Origin: REEB85 sp018971455
GTDB taxonomy: Bacteria > Pseudomonadota > Alphaproteobacteria > Acetobacterales > Acetobacteraceae
Direction of reading: 5' to 3'
NCBI GenBank assembly: GCA_028871195.1
Contig: JAGWNT010000127.1
Span: 1-7,905 of the forward strand
Length of the DNA: 7,905 bases
The notes under the pieces were generated by a model that saw nothing but the letters and a program-made list of their open reading frames with translations, was not told the origin of the DNA and did no database searches. A program made the position numbers and the translations under genes. Below are positions 1-6,838 of this stretch, piece after piece; the stretch's first letter is position 1, and each line of letters opens with the position of its first letter.

Positions 1-32
1 CTCGTGACCGCCCTAGTTACGCTCGCCCCCCC

Positions 33-2009
33 CTAAACATCCAACTCCGTCACCCCCTTCGCGTGCTCCTGGATGAACTGGAAGCGCAGCTCCGGCCGCC
101 TGCCCATCAGGCTTTCCACCAGATCGTTCGTCCGCGCCCGCTCCTCCGGCGGCGTCAGCACCTTCAGCAGCGTGCGGCGCGCCGGGTCCATGGTGGTTTC
201 CTTCAAGGTCGCCGCCGGCATTTCGCCCAGGCCCTTGAAGCGGCTCACCTCCACCTTGCTGCCCGCCTTGAACAGCTTGAGCTTGCGCAGCCGGTCCGCG
301 TCATCCATCGCATAGACCGATTTCGCCCCCTGCGTCAGCCGGAACAGCGGCGGCTGGGCGAGATACAGATGCCCCTGGCGCACCAACTCCGGCAGCTCGC
401 GGTAGAAGAAGGTCATCAGCAGGCTGGCGATATGCGCGCCGTCCACGTCGGCGTCCGTCATGATGACGATGCGCCCGTAGCGCAGGCGCCGCGCGTCGAA
501 CCGCTCGCCCACGCCGCAGCCCAGCGCCTCGATCAGGTCCTTCAGCTCCTGGTTCTGCCGCAGCTTCTCGGTGGAGGCGCTGGCGACGTTCAGGATCTTG
601 CCACGCAGCGGCAGCACCGCCTGCGTGGCCCGGTTGCGCGCCTGCTTGGCCGAGCCGCCGGCGCTGTCGCCCTCCACCAGGAACAATTCGGTGCGCGACG
701 CCTCCTCCAGCGTGCAATCGGCCAGCTTGCCGGGCAGGCGCAGCCGGCGGGTAGCCGATTTGCGCGGCGTGTCCTTCTGCTCCCGCCGGCGCGCCCGCTC
801 CTCCGCCCGCTCGATGGCGAAGGCCAGCAGGTTATCCGCCTGCGCCGGGTCGCCGGCGAGGAAATGGTCGAAGCGGTCGCGCAGCGCCGTCTCCACCAGG
901 CGGGCGGCCTCCGGGCTGGTCAGCTTCTCCTTGGTCTGGCCCTGGAATTGCGGGTCGCGCACGAAGGCCGAAAGCTTGGCCGCCATGCCGCCCAGCACAT
1001 CCTCGGCGGTGATCTGCGCCGCCCGCCGGTTGGCCCGCTGCTCGCCCCAGGCGCGCAGCCCTTTCAGCAGCGCGGCGCGGAACCCGGCCTCATGCGTGCC
1101 ACCCTGGGCCGTCGGCACCGTGTTGCAGTAGGAATGCACCACCCCCTCGCCGGCATCGAGCCAGGCCACCGCCCATTCCACCCGCCCGGTGCGCGCGCCC
1201 TGCGGCCCGGCCGGCAAATCGGCATCCCCCGCCCAAATCGGCACCACCAGCGCGGCGCCGGCGATGTCCTCCTCCAGGCTGTCGCGCAGCCCGCCGGGAA
1301 AATGCAGCACCGCCTCGGCCGGCGTCTCGCTGCCCTTGATCAGCGCCGGATCGCAAGCCCAGCGGATGGTGACGCCGCGGAACAGATACGCCTTGGACCG
1401 GCACAGCCGGTAGAGCCGGGCGGCGCTGAAGGCGAGCGGGCCGAAAATCTGCGGGTCCGGGTGGAAGCGGATGGTCGTCCCGCGCCGGTTCTGCACCGCC
1501 CCGGCATTGACCAGCTTCGTGGTCGGCTTGCCGCGGGCATAGCTCTGCCGCCACAGCACGCGCTCGCGCGCCACCTCCACCTCCAGCAGGTCGGACAGCG
1601 CGTTGACCACCGAGCTGCCCACCCCGTGCAGCCCGCCCGAGGTGTCATAGACCTTGCCGCCGAATTTTCCGCCTGAATGCAACGTCGTGAGAATGACCTC
1701 CAACGCGCTCAGATTCTTGAATTTCGGGTGGGGATCGACGGGGATGCCGCGGCCATTGTCGCGCACGGTCAAGATATTGCCGGCCTCCAGGTTCATCTCG
1801 ATCGTGCTGGCATGGCCGGCCACCGCCTCGTCCATGGCGTTGTCCAGAATCTCGGCCGCCAGGTGGTGCAGGGCGATTTCGTCCGTGCCGCCGATATACA
1901 TGCCGGGCCGGCGCCGCACCGGCTCCAGCCCCTCCAGCACCTCGATATCCTTGGCCGAATAGGCCGAGTCCTCGCGGGCCGGCTTCCCGTTGGTGAACAG
2001 ATCGTTCAT
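33..2009 (-). CDS. parE: DNA topoisomerase IV subunit B (ParE)
   Basis: ATPase subunit of topoisomerase IV, which with ParC decatenates and relaxes chromosomes in the cytoplasm. The 658-residue protein has the whole type IIA B-subunit order. The GHKL ATPase includes EILDNAMDE (catalytic Glu53, Mg-binding Asn57), DNGRGIP from Asp84 and GGLHGVGSS at 125-133. The transducer carries the QTKEKL loop near 358-363. The TOPRIM domain has EGDSAGG from Glu446 and DADVDG with Asp519/521/523. The C-terminal RFKGLGEM motif is at about 590-597. The length and the absence of the extra GyrB insert favour ParE over GyrB. I chose the ATG at 2009 because MNDLF fits recalled alphaproteobacterial ParE starts and a GGAA lies six bases upstream. 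An in-frame start at 2060 would add 17 unconserved residues. The gene lies 61 bases after the MFS stop. A weak promoter candidate there (TTGTGG, 18 bases, TAGAGT; 2033-2062) is unconvincing. All key residues are present. Confidence 0.96.
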   Translation of the reverse strand: MNDLFTNGKPAREDSAYSAKDIEVLEGLEPVRRRPGMYIGGTDEIALHHLAAEILDNAMDEAVAGHASTIEMNLEAGNILTVRDNGRGIPVDPHPKFKNLSALEVILTTLHSGGKFGGKVYDTSGGLHGVGSSVVNALSDLLEVEVARERVLWRQSYARGKPTTKLVNAGAVQNRRGTTIRFHPDPQIFGPLAFSAARLYRLCRSKAYLFRGVTIRWACDPALIKGSETPAEAVLHFPGGLRDSLEEDIAGAALVVPIWAGDADLPAGPQGARTGRVEWAVAWLDAGEGVVHSYCNTVPTAQGGTHEAGFRAALLKGLRAWGEQRANRRAAQITAEDVLGGMAAKLSAFVRDPQFQGQTKEKLTSPEAARLVETALRDRFDHFLAGDPAQADNLLAFAIERAEERARRREQKDTPRKSATRRLRLPGKLADCTLEEASRTELFLVEGDSAGGSAKQARNRATQAVLPLRGKILNVASASTEKLRQNQELKDLIEALGCGVGERFDARRLRYGRIVIMTDADVDGAHIASLLMTFFYRELPELVRQGHLYLAQPPLFRLTQGAKSVYAMDDADRLRKLKLFKAGSKVEVSRFKGLGEMPAATLKETTMDPARRTLLKVLTPPEERARTNDLVESLMGRRPELRFQFIQEHAKGVTELDV

Positions 2010-2070
2010 GCTGTGTTCCGATTTCCGGGGGCACTCTACCGGCGCCGCCCGAATCCCCACAAGCCTCGCC

Positions 2071-3684
2071 TCAGCGCTCGCGCACGCCCAGCCGGGCCGG
2101 CGTCACGGCGATGTAGCGGCGCGGCGCCAGCCGCTCGCCAAGATGGAAATCCTGCGCCCGGGCCAGGATGGCGCGGTCCTCGCCGCTGATGCGCAGCGCC
2201 TCGCGCAGATGGTCCGTCCAGGTCTCGACGGACCACACTTCCAGCCACCCCTCGGGGTGCGCGACATCCTCGTAGAGCTGCCAGTCCAGCGCCCCCGCCC
2301 GCCCGCGCGCGTCGCGCACCGCGGCCATGGCGGCCAGGAAGGCATCCTGGCGCGCCGGGTCGATGCGATAGGCCTGCGACTCGAGCACCCGCCCCCGCCC
2401 GCCGCGCACCAGTGCGGCCAGTTCGGGCGCCACCGCCTCCGGCTCGGGCGCATCCGCCACCTCCGGCCGCGCCACCAGGCCGGAGCCATCGATGTCGAAG
2501 CCGCGCGCGCCGAGGGCGAACGCCACCCCGGTGCCGGCGGCGGCCAGCAGCGTGAGGGTCAGGCCGATCTGCGTGCCCAGCCAGCCCCAGAAGAAGGTGC
2601 CCACCACCAGCGCGCCATTGAAGGCCAGCTGGTAGATCGCCAACGCCCGCGACCGCACCCAGGCGGGTGCTGCCATCTGGGCGGCCCCCTGCGCCACCGA
2701 GGAGGCGCCGACCCAGCCGACGCCGAACAGCATCATGCCCCCGGCGGCCACCAGCCAGTGCCGCGCCAGCGCCAGCACCGCCATGCCGAGGCAGGAGCAG
2801 AGCGTCGCGGCGAACACCGTGCCGCCGCGCGACAGCCGCGCCCGCACCTGCGGCAGGATCAGCCCGGCCGTGACACCCCCCGTCCCCATCAGCCCGAGCA
2901 GCAGGCCGTAGGTGCCGGCGCCGAGATGGAGCTGCTGCCTGACCACCAGCGGAAGCATCGCCCAGGGTGCCGCGGCCGGCGCGAAATACGCCGCCGAGCG
3001 CAGCATCGCCGCCCGCACCACGGGCGTGTGGCGCACGAAGCGCATGCCCGCGCGCACTGCGCCGACGAAATGCTCGCGCGGCAACGGGGCCGTGCGGGCC
3101 CGCCGGTGCCAACTTAAAAGCGCTGCGATCACAGCAAGATATGAAACAGCGTTAAGACCGAAGGCCAGCGACGCGCCGCCCGCCAGCAGCAGCGCCCCGG
3201 CCAGCGCCGGCCCGACCGCGCGCGCCAGGTTGAAACCCACCCCGTTCAGCGCCACCGCCTGGGCAATGTCGCGACGCGGCACCACCTCGATCATCACGCT
3301 GCCCCAGGCCGGGCTGTTCATCGCCGCACCGACGCCAATGGCGAAAGTCAGCGCCAGCAGGCTCACCACGCCGACATGGCCGGCGAAGGTCAGCACCGTC
3401 AGCAGGCTCGCGGCGAGCAGCATCCAGCCCTGGGTGCCGAGGATGAAGACGCGCTTGTCGATGGTGTCGGCCAGCGCACCCGCCGGCAGGGCCAGCAGGA
3501 ACACCGGCAGGATGGTCGCCGCCTGCACCAGGCTGACCACCAACGGGTTGGGCGAGAGCGTGGTCATCAGCCACCCCGCGCCCGTGTTCTGCATCCACAC
3601 GCCCAGCGAGACGACGACGTTGGCGCCCCACAACATGCGGAACAGCGCGTGGCGCAGCGGAGCCAGGGCGGGGGGCAGGCGCAT
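2071..3684 (-). CDS. MFS_3-type exporter (EntS-like) with soluble C-terminal domain
   Basis: Inner-membrane major facilitator transporter, probably a proton-driven exporter. The substrate cannot be told from sequence. Residues 1 to about 395 hold two bundles of hydrophobic helices. The loop after the second helix has the MFS motif A signature (GALADTIDKR, residues 69-78). The segment around 126-168 (AWGSVMIEVVP, then NLARAVGPALAGALL) is typical of the MFS_3 / transmembrane secretion effector family that includes the enterobactin exporter EntS. After an acidic Pro/Ala linker (about 405-420), residues 430-537 form a soluble domain resembling a dimeric alpha/beta-barrel (ABM-like) fold, as in full-length family members. 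I chose the ATG at 3684 (537 residues) because the first helix pair follows directly and codon bias is strong from there. In-frame ATGs at 3726 and 3738 are possible, and none has a strong ribosome site. A block of rare codons sits in helix 6 (see 3109-3162). The gene has its own AT-rich promoter region and no evident operon partner. Confidence 0.88.
   Translation of the reverse strand: MRLPPALAPLRHALFRMLWGANVVVSLGVWMQNTGAGWLMTTLSPNPLVVSLVQAATILPVFLLALPAGALADTIDKRVFILGTQGWMLLAASLLTVLTFAGHVGVVSLLALTFAIGVGAAMNSPAWGSVMIEVVPRRDIAQAVALNGVGFNLARAVGPALAGALLLAGGASLAFGLNAVSYLAVIAALLSWHRRARTAPLPREHFVGAVRAGMRFVRHTPVVRAAMLRSAAYFAPAAAPWAMLPLVVRQQLHLGAGTYGLLLGLMGTGGVTAGLILPQVRARLSRGGTVFAATLCSCLGMAVLALARHWLVAAGGMMLFGVGWVGASSVAQGAAQMAAPAWVRSRALAIYQLAFNGALVVGTFFWGWLGTQIGLTLTLLAAAGTGVAFALGARGFDIDGSGLVARPEVADAPEPEAVAPELAALVRGGRGRVLESQAYRIDPARQDAFLAAMAAVRDARGRAGALDWQLYEDVAHPEGWLEVWSVETWTDHLREALRISGEDRAILARAQDFHLGERLAPRRYIAVTPARLGVRER
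3109..3162 (-). other. Rare-codon patch inside the MFS gene
   Basis: Twelve of 18 consecutive codons (residues 175-192 of the transporter) end in A or T, including TTA, TCA, AGT, four CTT and GGT. The surrounding gene ends almost every codon in G or C. The reading frame and the hydrophobic helix are intact, so this is coding sequence with unusual codon use, not an insertion. The patch falls at the end of transmembrane helix 6, just before the cytoplasmic loop that joins the two halves of the protein. The bias is read directly; a slowing effect on translation would be inference. Confidence 0.7.
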
Positions 3685-3741
3685 CGCAGCATGATTGCCT
3701 GCGAGGCCGCGGCGAGGGAAGGCCATCGCGGGCGGCATTTT

Positions 3742-3760
3742 TAATTATATTATATAATTA
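3742..3760. promoter_or_regulatory. 19-base palindrome overlapping the MFS promoter -10 (operator candidate)
   Basis: TAATTATAT (3742-3750) and ATATAATTA (3752-3760) are perfect inverted 9-base arms around the single base 3751. The palindrome covers the predicted -10 element and the start of transcription, where a repressor dimer would block initiation. AT-only sequence forms such palindromes by chance more readily than mixed sequence, and I recognise no specific regulator motif. Confidence 0.4.
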
Positions 3761-3777
3761 TAATATTAAATAATCAA
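3749..3777 (-). promoter_or_regulatory. Sigma-70-like promoter for the MFS gene
   Basis: On the minus strand TTGATT (3777-3772) is followed after exactly 17 bases by TATAAT (3754-3749). It lies in a 42-base tract (3739-3780) with only two G/C bases, in an otherwise very GC-rich window. Further overlapping TATAAT hexamers occur at 3762-3757 and 3749-3744, so the exact -10 is uncertain. Initiation would fall near 3742, giving leaders of about 4, 16 or 58 bases to the three candidate start codons. AT-rich sequence matches such hexamers easily, so the unique 17-base pairing is the main support. Confidence 0.6.
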
Positions 3778-3814
3778 TTCGGACGCGACGACCCCGGCCG
3801 CGGTCACAATCCGC

Positions 3815-5134
3815 TCAGGCGGCGTCCCGGGTCTGCGCCAGCGCCAAGCCGCGGGCCACCGAGGGGCCGATCAGCACCAGCGTCGGCCCGTCCGTGGACC
3901 AGGCGGGCGCCCGCGCCACCAGCGTGTCCAGCGTGCCGTGCAGCACGCGCTGGCGCGGCGTGCCGCCACGCTCGACGAGCGCGGCCGGGGTTGCCGCGGG
4001 CAGGCCATGCGCCAGCAGCCCGGACCGCAGCTCGGGCAGCGAGACGATGCCCATGTAGACGGCAAGCGTTGCCCGGCTGCGCACCAGCGGCGCGAAATCG
4101 AGATCGAGCCGGCCCTCGCGCGTGTGGCCGGTGACGAAGGTGAGGCTGCTGGAGGCGTCGCGATGGGTCAGCGGAATCCCCGCCTGGGCCGCGCAGGCCA
4201 GCGCCGCCGTCACGCCCGGCACCACCTCGCAGACGATGCCGGCCTCCGCGAGCGCCTCGGCCTCCTCGCCGCCGCGGCCGAAGACGAAGGGATCGCCCCC
4301 TTTCAGCCGCACCACCCGCTTGCCCTGCCGGGCCAGGCGGACCAGCAGCGCGTTGATCTCCTCCTGCCGCAGGCAATGATTGGCGCGCTGCTTGCCGACG
4401 AAGATGCACGTTGCATCGCGGCGCGCCATGTCCAGCACCTCCTCGGTCACCAGCCGGTCATGGACGATGACATCCGCCTCGCCGAGCAGGCGCTGGGCGC
4501 GCAGCGTCAGCAGGTCGGCCGCACCGGGCCCGGCGCCGACCAGATGGACGATGCCGGCCGTCTCCGGCGCGCCGGCCAGGGCACGGGCGAAGGCGGCGCG
4601 GGCCGCATCCTCCTGCCCGGCCAGGACCAGATCGGCCACCCGCCCGCCGAGCAGGCGTTCGAGCACGCGCCGGCGCTCGGCCATGTCGGGCAGGCGGCGG
4701 CGCAGCTCGGCCTTGAAGCTTTCGGCCAGCGCCGCGAGCCGCCCGTAGGCCGGCGGGATCAGCGCCTCGATCTTCGCGCGGATCAGCCGCGCCAGCACGG
4801 GTGCGGCACCGCCGGAGGAGACAGCGATGGTCAGCGGCGCGCGATCGATCACCGCCGGGGTGATGAAGCTGCACAGCTCGGGCCGGTCCACGATGTTGAC
4901 CGGAATGCCGGCGTCCCGGGCGGCGGCCGACAGCGCCCGCAGATCCGCCTCCGCCGCGTCGGCGCCGATCGCCAGGGCGCAGCCGTCGAGCAGCCCGGGA
5001 ACGTAGGCGGCGGCCCGGCGCAGCGTGGCCCCGGCGCGGGCCAGGGCCTCGGCCTTGCGGTCAGCAACCTCGCCGGCGCCGAGCACCAGGGCGGCGCGGC
5101 CGTGCAGGTCGAGGAAGACGGGGAAATGACGCAT
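3815..5134 (-). CDS. cysG: Siroheme synthase (uroporphyrinogen-III methyltransferase / precorrin-2 dehydrogenase / ferrochelatase)
   Basis: Fused cytoplasmic enzyme making siroheme: the C-terminal half methylates uroporphyrinogen III twice using SAM, and the N-terminal half oxidises precorrin-2 with NAD and inserts iron. Residues 5-28 hold FPVFLDL and the nucleotide-binding GAGEVADRK. Asp83 in VNIVD and Ser107 in SSGGAAPVLARL match E. coli Asp104 and Ser128. The methyltransferase (about 195-430) has VGAGPG at 199-204, VGK at 246-248, RLKGGDPFVFGRGGEE at 276-291, VPGVTAA at 305-311 and PLTHRD at 321-326. The protein is 439 residues, and about 21 residues of the N-terminal Rossmann core are absent (between residues 38 and 50), which may weaken that activity. 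The start is a GTG-ATG pair. GAAAGG at 5151-5146 is eight bases before the GTG at 5137 and eleven before the ATG at 5134; the ATG is given here. It stands directly downstream of the siroheme-dependent reductase genes it serves. Confidence 0.95.
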   Translation of the reverse strand: MRHFPVFLDLHGRAALVLGAGEVADRKAEALARAGATLRRAAAYVPGLLDGCALAIGADAAEADLRALSAAARDAGIPVNIVDRPELCSFITPAVIDRAPLTIAVSSGGAAPVLARLIRAKIEALIPPAYGRLAALAESFKAELRRRLPDMAERRRVLERLLGGRVADLVLAGQEDAARAAFARALAGAPETAGIVHLVGAGPGAADLLTLRAQRLLGEADVIVHDRLVTEEVLDMARRDATCIFVGKQRANHCLRQEEINALLVRLARQGKRVVRLKGGDPFVFGRGGEEAEALAEAGIVCEVVPGVTAALACAAQAGIPLTHRDASSSLTFVTGHTREGRLDLDFAPLVRSRATLAVYMGIVSLPELRSGLLAHGLPAATPAALVERGGTPRQRVLHGTLDTLVARAPAWSTDGPTLVLIGPSVARGLALAQTRDAA

Positions 5135-5166
5135 CACGCGGCGTGCCTTTCAGGAAGGTCTGCGCC

Positions 5167-5194
5167 TATATAACGTATTTCAATCGTGTTGTAA
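5167..5194 (-). promoter_or_regulatory. Possible promoter of cysG
   Basis: The gap between the flavoprotein gene and cysG is AT-rich compared with its surroundings. On the minus strand TTACAA (5194-5189) is followed after 16 bases by TATATA (5172-5167). This would start transcription near 5160, about 25 bases before the cysG start, with GAAAGG (5151-5146) in the leader as ribosome site. The hexamers are only moderate matches, so cysG may instead, or also, be read through from the upstream reductase genes. Confidence 0.4.
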
Positions 5195-5210
5195 TATATT
5201 TCTACATTAC
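5191..5210. promoter_or_regulatory. Imperfect 20-base inverted repeat upstream of cysG (operator candidate)
   Basis: On the minus strand GTAATGTA and TATATTAC flank four central bases. Seven of eight arm positions pair, with one mismatch in each arm at the sixth base. The repeat overlaps and extends just upstream of the proposed -35, a common place for a regulator dimer. Sulfur- or nitrogen-responsive control would suit the neighbouring genes, but the site does not clearly match any consensus I can recall, so no regulator is named. Confidence 0.4.
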
Positions 5211-5239
5211 CGAACGAGCCGTTACGGGCGAGCGCCACC

Positions 5240-6838
5240 TCAATACACGTCCCGCAGGTACCGCCCCTGGCGCGCCAGGGCGACGATCCAGTCGCGCGCC
5301 TGCGCCTCGTCGAGCCCGCCCTGCCGCATGGCGATGCCGCGCAGCGCCGCATCAACATCGCGCGCCATGCGCGAGGCGTCGCCGCAGACGTAGAAATGCC
5401 CGCCCTCCTGCAACCAGCGCCACAGATCGGCGGCCTGCTCGCGCATGCGGTCCTGCACGTAGATCTTCTGCGCCTGGTCGCGGGAGAAGGCGGTGTCCAG
5501 CCGGGTCAGCGTCCCGTCGGCGAGCCAGGCGCGCAGTTCGGGACCGTAGAGGAAATCGCTCGCGGCGTGCTGGTCGCCGAAGAACAGCCAGGCCCGCCCG
5601 CGCCCGCCGCCGCGCGCGGCCTGGCTCGCGCGTTCCTGCAGGAAGGCGCGGAACGGGGCGATGCCGGTGCCGGGGCCGACCATGATGATCGGCGTGGCCG
5701 GATCGGCGGGCAGGCGGAAATGGCTGGCCTGGATGCTCGCCATGATCGGGCCGGCGGCCACCGCCCGCTCGGCGAGAAAGCTGCTCGCCACCCCTCCGCG
5801 CAGCCGCGCCCGCCGCGTTGCCTGCACCACGCCGACGCACAGATGCACCTGCCCCGGCGCCGCGCGCGGCGAGGAGGCGATGGAGTAGAGCCGCGGCTTG
5901 AGCGCCGGCAGCGAGCGGGCGAGGTCGGCCAGCGAGGGGCGCGCGGAGGGGAAGGCCAGCAGCAGGTCAAGCAGATCGGCATCCTGCGGCTCGGCGCCGT
6001 CCTCGCCATCGGTCAGCCGGCGCAGCATCGCCGCCTCGGCGGGCACGGCGGCGGCCATGGCGAGGAGTTCGGTGCTGCGGTCGAGCGGGCGGGCAATGTC
6101 CAGATAGGCGGTGAAGGCCTCGCGCGCCGGCCGGGCCACCCCGTCGGGGCAGGGCACCCGTTCCTCACCGCTGGCGCCGAGCGCACGCAGGCAGGCCTCG
6201 ACCAGCGAGGGATCGCCGGGGGCGGCGAGGCTGATGCTGTCGCCCGCCTCGTAGACGAGACCGCTGCCGGCGAGGTCGATCACCACATGGCGCACATCCT
6301 TTGCCGAGCCGGCGCCGGTCAACCGGGCCGCCTCCAGCACGGTGACCGGGCGGCCCGGCGGTGTGGCGGGTTTGACGGCAACCGGCGTGACGGGATCAGG
6401 CTTGCGGGGGGCGGACAGTGCGGCCGGCGCCTCGGCGAGGATCGCCTTCAGCGCCCGCATGGTCGCCTTCTCGCCGGGCACGCACAGCCCGGCGGACGTC
6501 TCGCGCCCCTCGGCCAGCGCCTCGCCGTAGGTCTGGCAGAGATAGCCGCATTGCCCGCAATCGAGCTGCGCCATCGCCGCCATCAGCCGGCGCGCGAGCG
6601 GCCTGCCCTCAGCGAGTTTCTGGCGCTCGGCGAGATCGAGCGCGGGATCGTGCCAGGGGAACTCCTCCTCGGCGGCAGCCGACATGCCGGGCAGCGCGGC
6701 GGCCGGCCCGCCCGCCGGCAGGCCCGCCTGGCCGCCGCCATAGAGGCCGGCCAGGAAGCCATTCAGCCAGGCGCGCTGCGCCGGCGAGAAGGGCGCATTC
6801 TCCGGGATCGCCGGCAGCGGCGGGGCGAGCGCGTTCAT
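5240..6838 (-). CDS. cysJ: CysJ-like sulfite reductase flavoprotein with N-terminal [4Fe-4S] domain, no FMN domain
   Basis: NADPH-oxidising partner of the siroheme reductase encoded just upstream, in the cytoplasm. The 532-residue protein starts with a conserved-looking helix (FSPAQRAWLNGFLAGLYGG, 17-35). A four-cysteine motif follows at Cys94, Cys97, Cys101 and Cys119 (CGQCGYLC, then LCVPG), of the Fes type predicted to bind [4Fe-4S]. A Pro/Val-rich linker (about 137-165) leads to the FAD domain, with GDSISLAAPGD near 199-209, RLYS at 316-319 and GVASSFL at 349-355. The NADPH domain has VGPGTGIAPFRAF at 387-399, the phosphate-reading SRDQAQKIYVQ at 452-462, CGD at 485-487 and the classic terminal YLRDVY. 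The last third is close to E. coli CysJ, but the flavodoxin domain is missing. The ATG shares four bases (ATGA) with the preceding stop and has no good ribosome site, which suggests translational coupling. It could also feed nitrite reduction. Confidence 0.88.
   Translation of the reverse strand: MNALAPPLPAIPENAPFSPAQRAWLNGFLAGLYGGGQAGLPAGGPAAALPGMSAAAEEEFPWHDPALDLAERQKLAEGRPLARRLMAAMAQLDCGQCGYLCQTYGEALAEGRETSAGLCVPGEKATMRALKAILAEAPAALSAPRKPDPVTPVAVKPATPPGRPVTVLEAARLTGAGSAKDVRHVVIDLAGSGLVYEAGDSISLAAPGDPSLVEACLRALGASGEERVPCPDGVARPAREAFTAYLDIARPLDRSTELLAMAAAVPAEAAMLRRLTDGEDGAEPQDADLLDLLLAFPSARPSLADLARSLPALKPRLYSIASSPRAAPGQVHLCVGVVQATRRARLRGGVASSFLAERAVAAGPIMASIQASHFRLPADPATPIIMVGPGTGIAPFRAFLQERASQAARGGGRGRAWLFFGDQHAASDFLYGPELRAWLADGTLTRLDTAFSRDQAQKIYVQDRMREQAADLWRWLQEGGHFYVCGDASRMARDVDAALRGIAMRQGGLDEAQARDWIVALARQGRYLRDVY

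Noticed and set aside
1..32. C-rich bases downstream of parE as a terminator or element
   Set aside because: Only 32 bases are available, with no stem or T-run in the direction of transcription.
63..1676. Long open frame of 537 codons on the plus strand opposite parE
   Set aside because: It is antisense to a clearly conserved ParE. Its protein is rich in Arg, Gln, His and Ala with no recognisable domain, as expected for a shadow frame in very GC-rich DNA.
1654..1750. Moderately lower-GC codons in parE
   Set aside because: They coincide with the conserved LTTLHSGGKFGG region, are weak compared with the MFS patch, and are explained by amino-acid content.
3781..3814. Hairpin (ACC-GCGGCCG-GGGT type) after cysG as a terminator
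   Set aside because: The stem is short with a central mismatch and is not followed directly by a run of T on the coding strand. The AT-rich tract further on is better explained as the MFS promoter.
3938..5173. Open frame of 411 codons on the plus strand opposite cysG
   Set aside because: It is antisense to well-conserved CysG motifs, with the same low-complexity composition as the other shadows.
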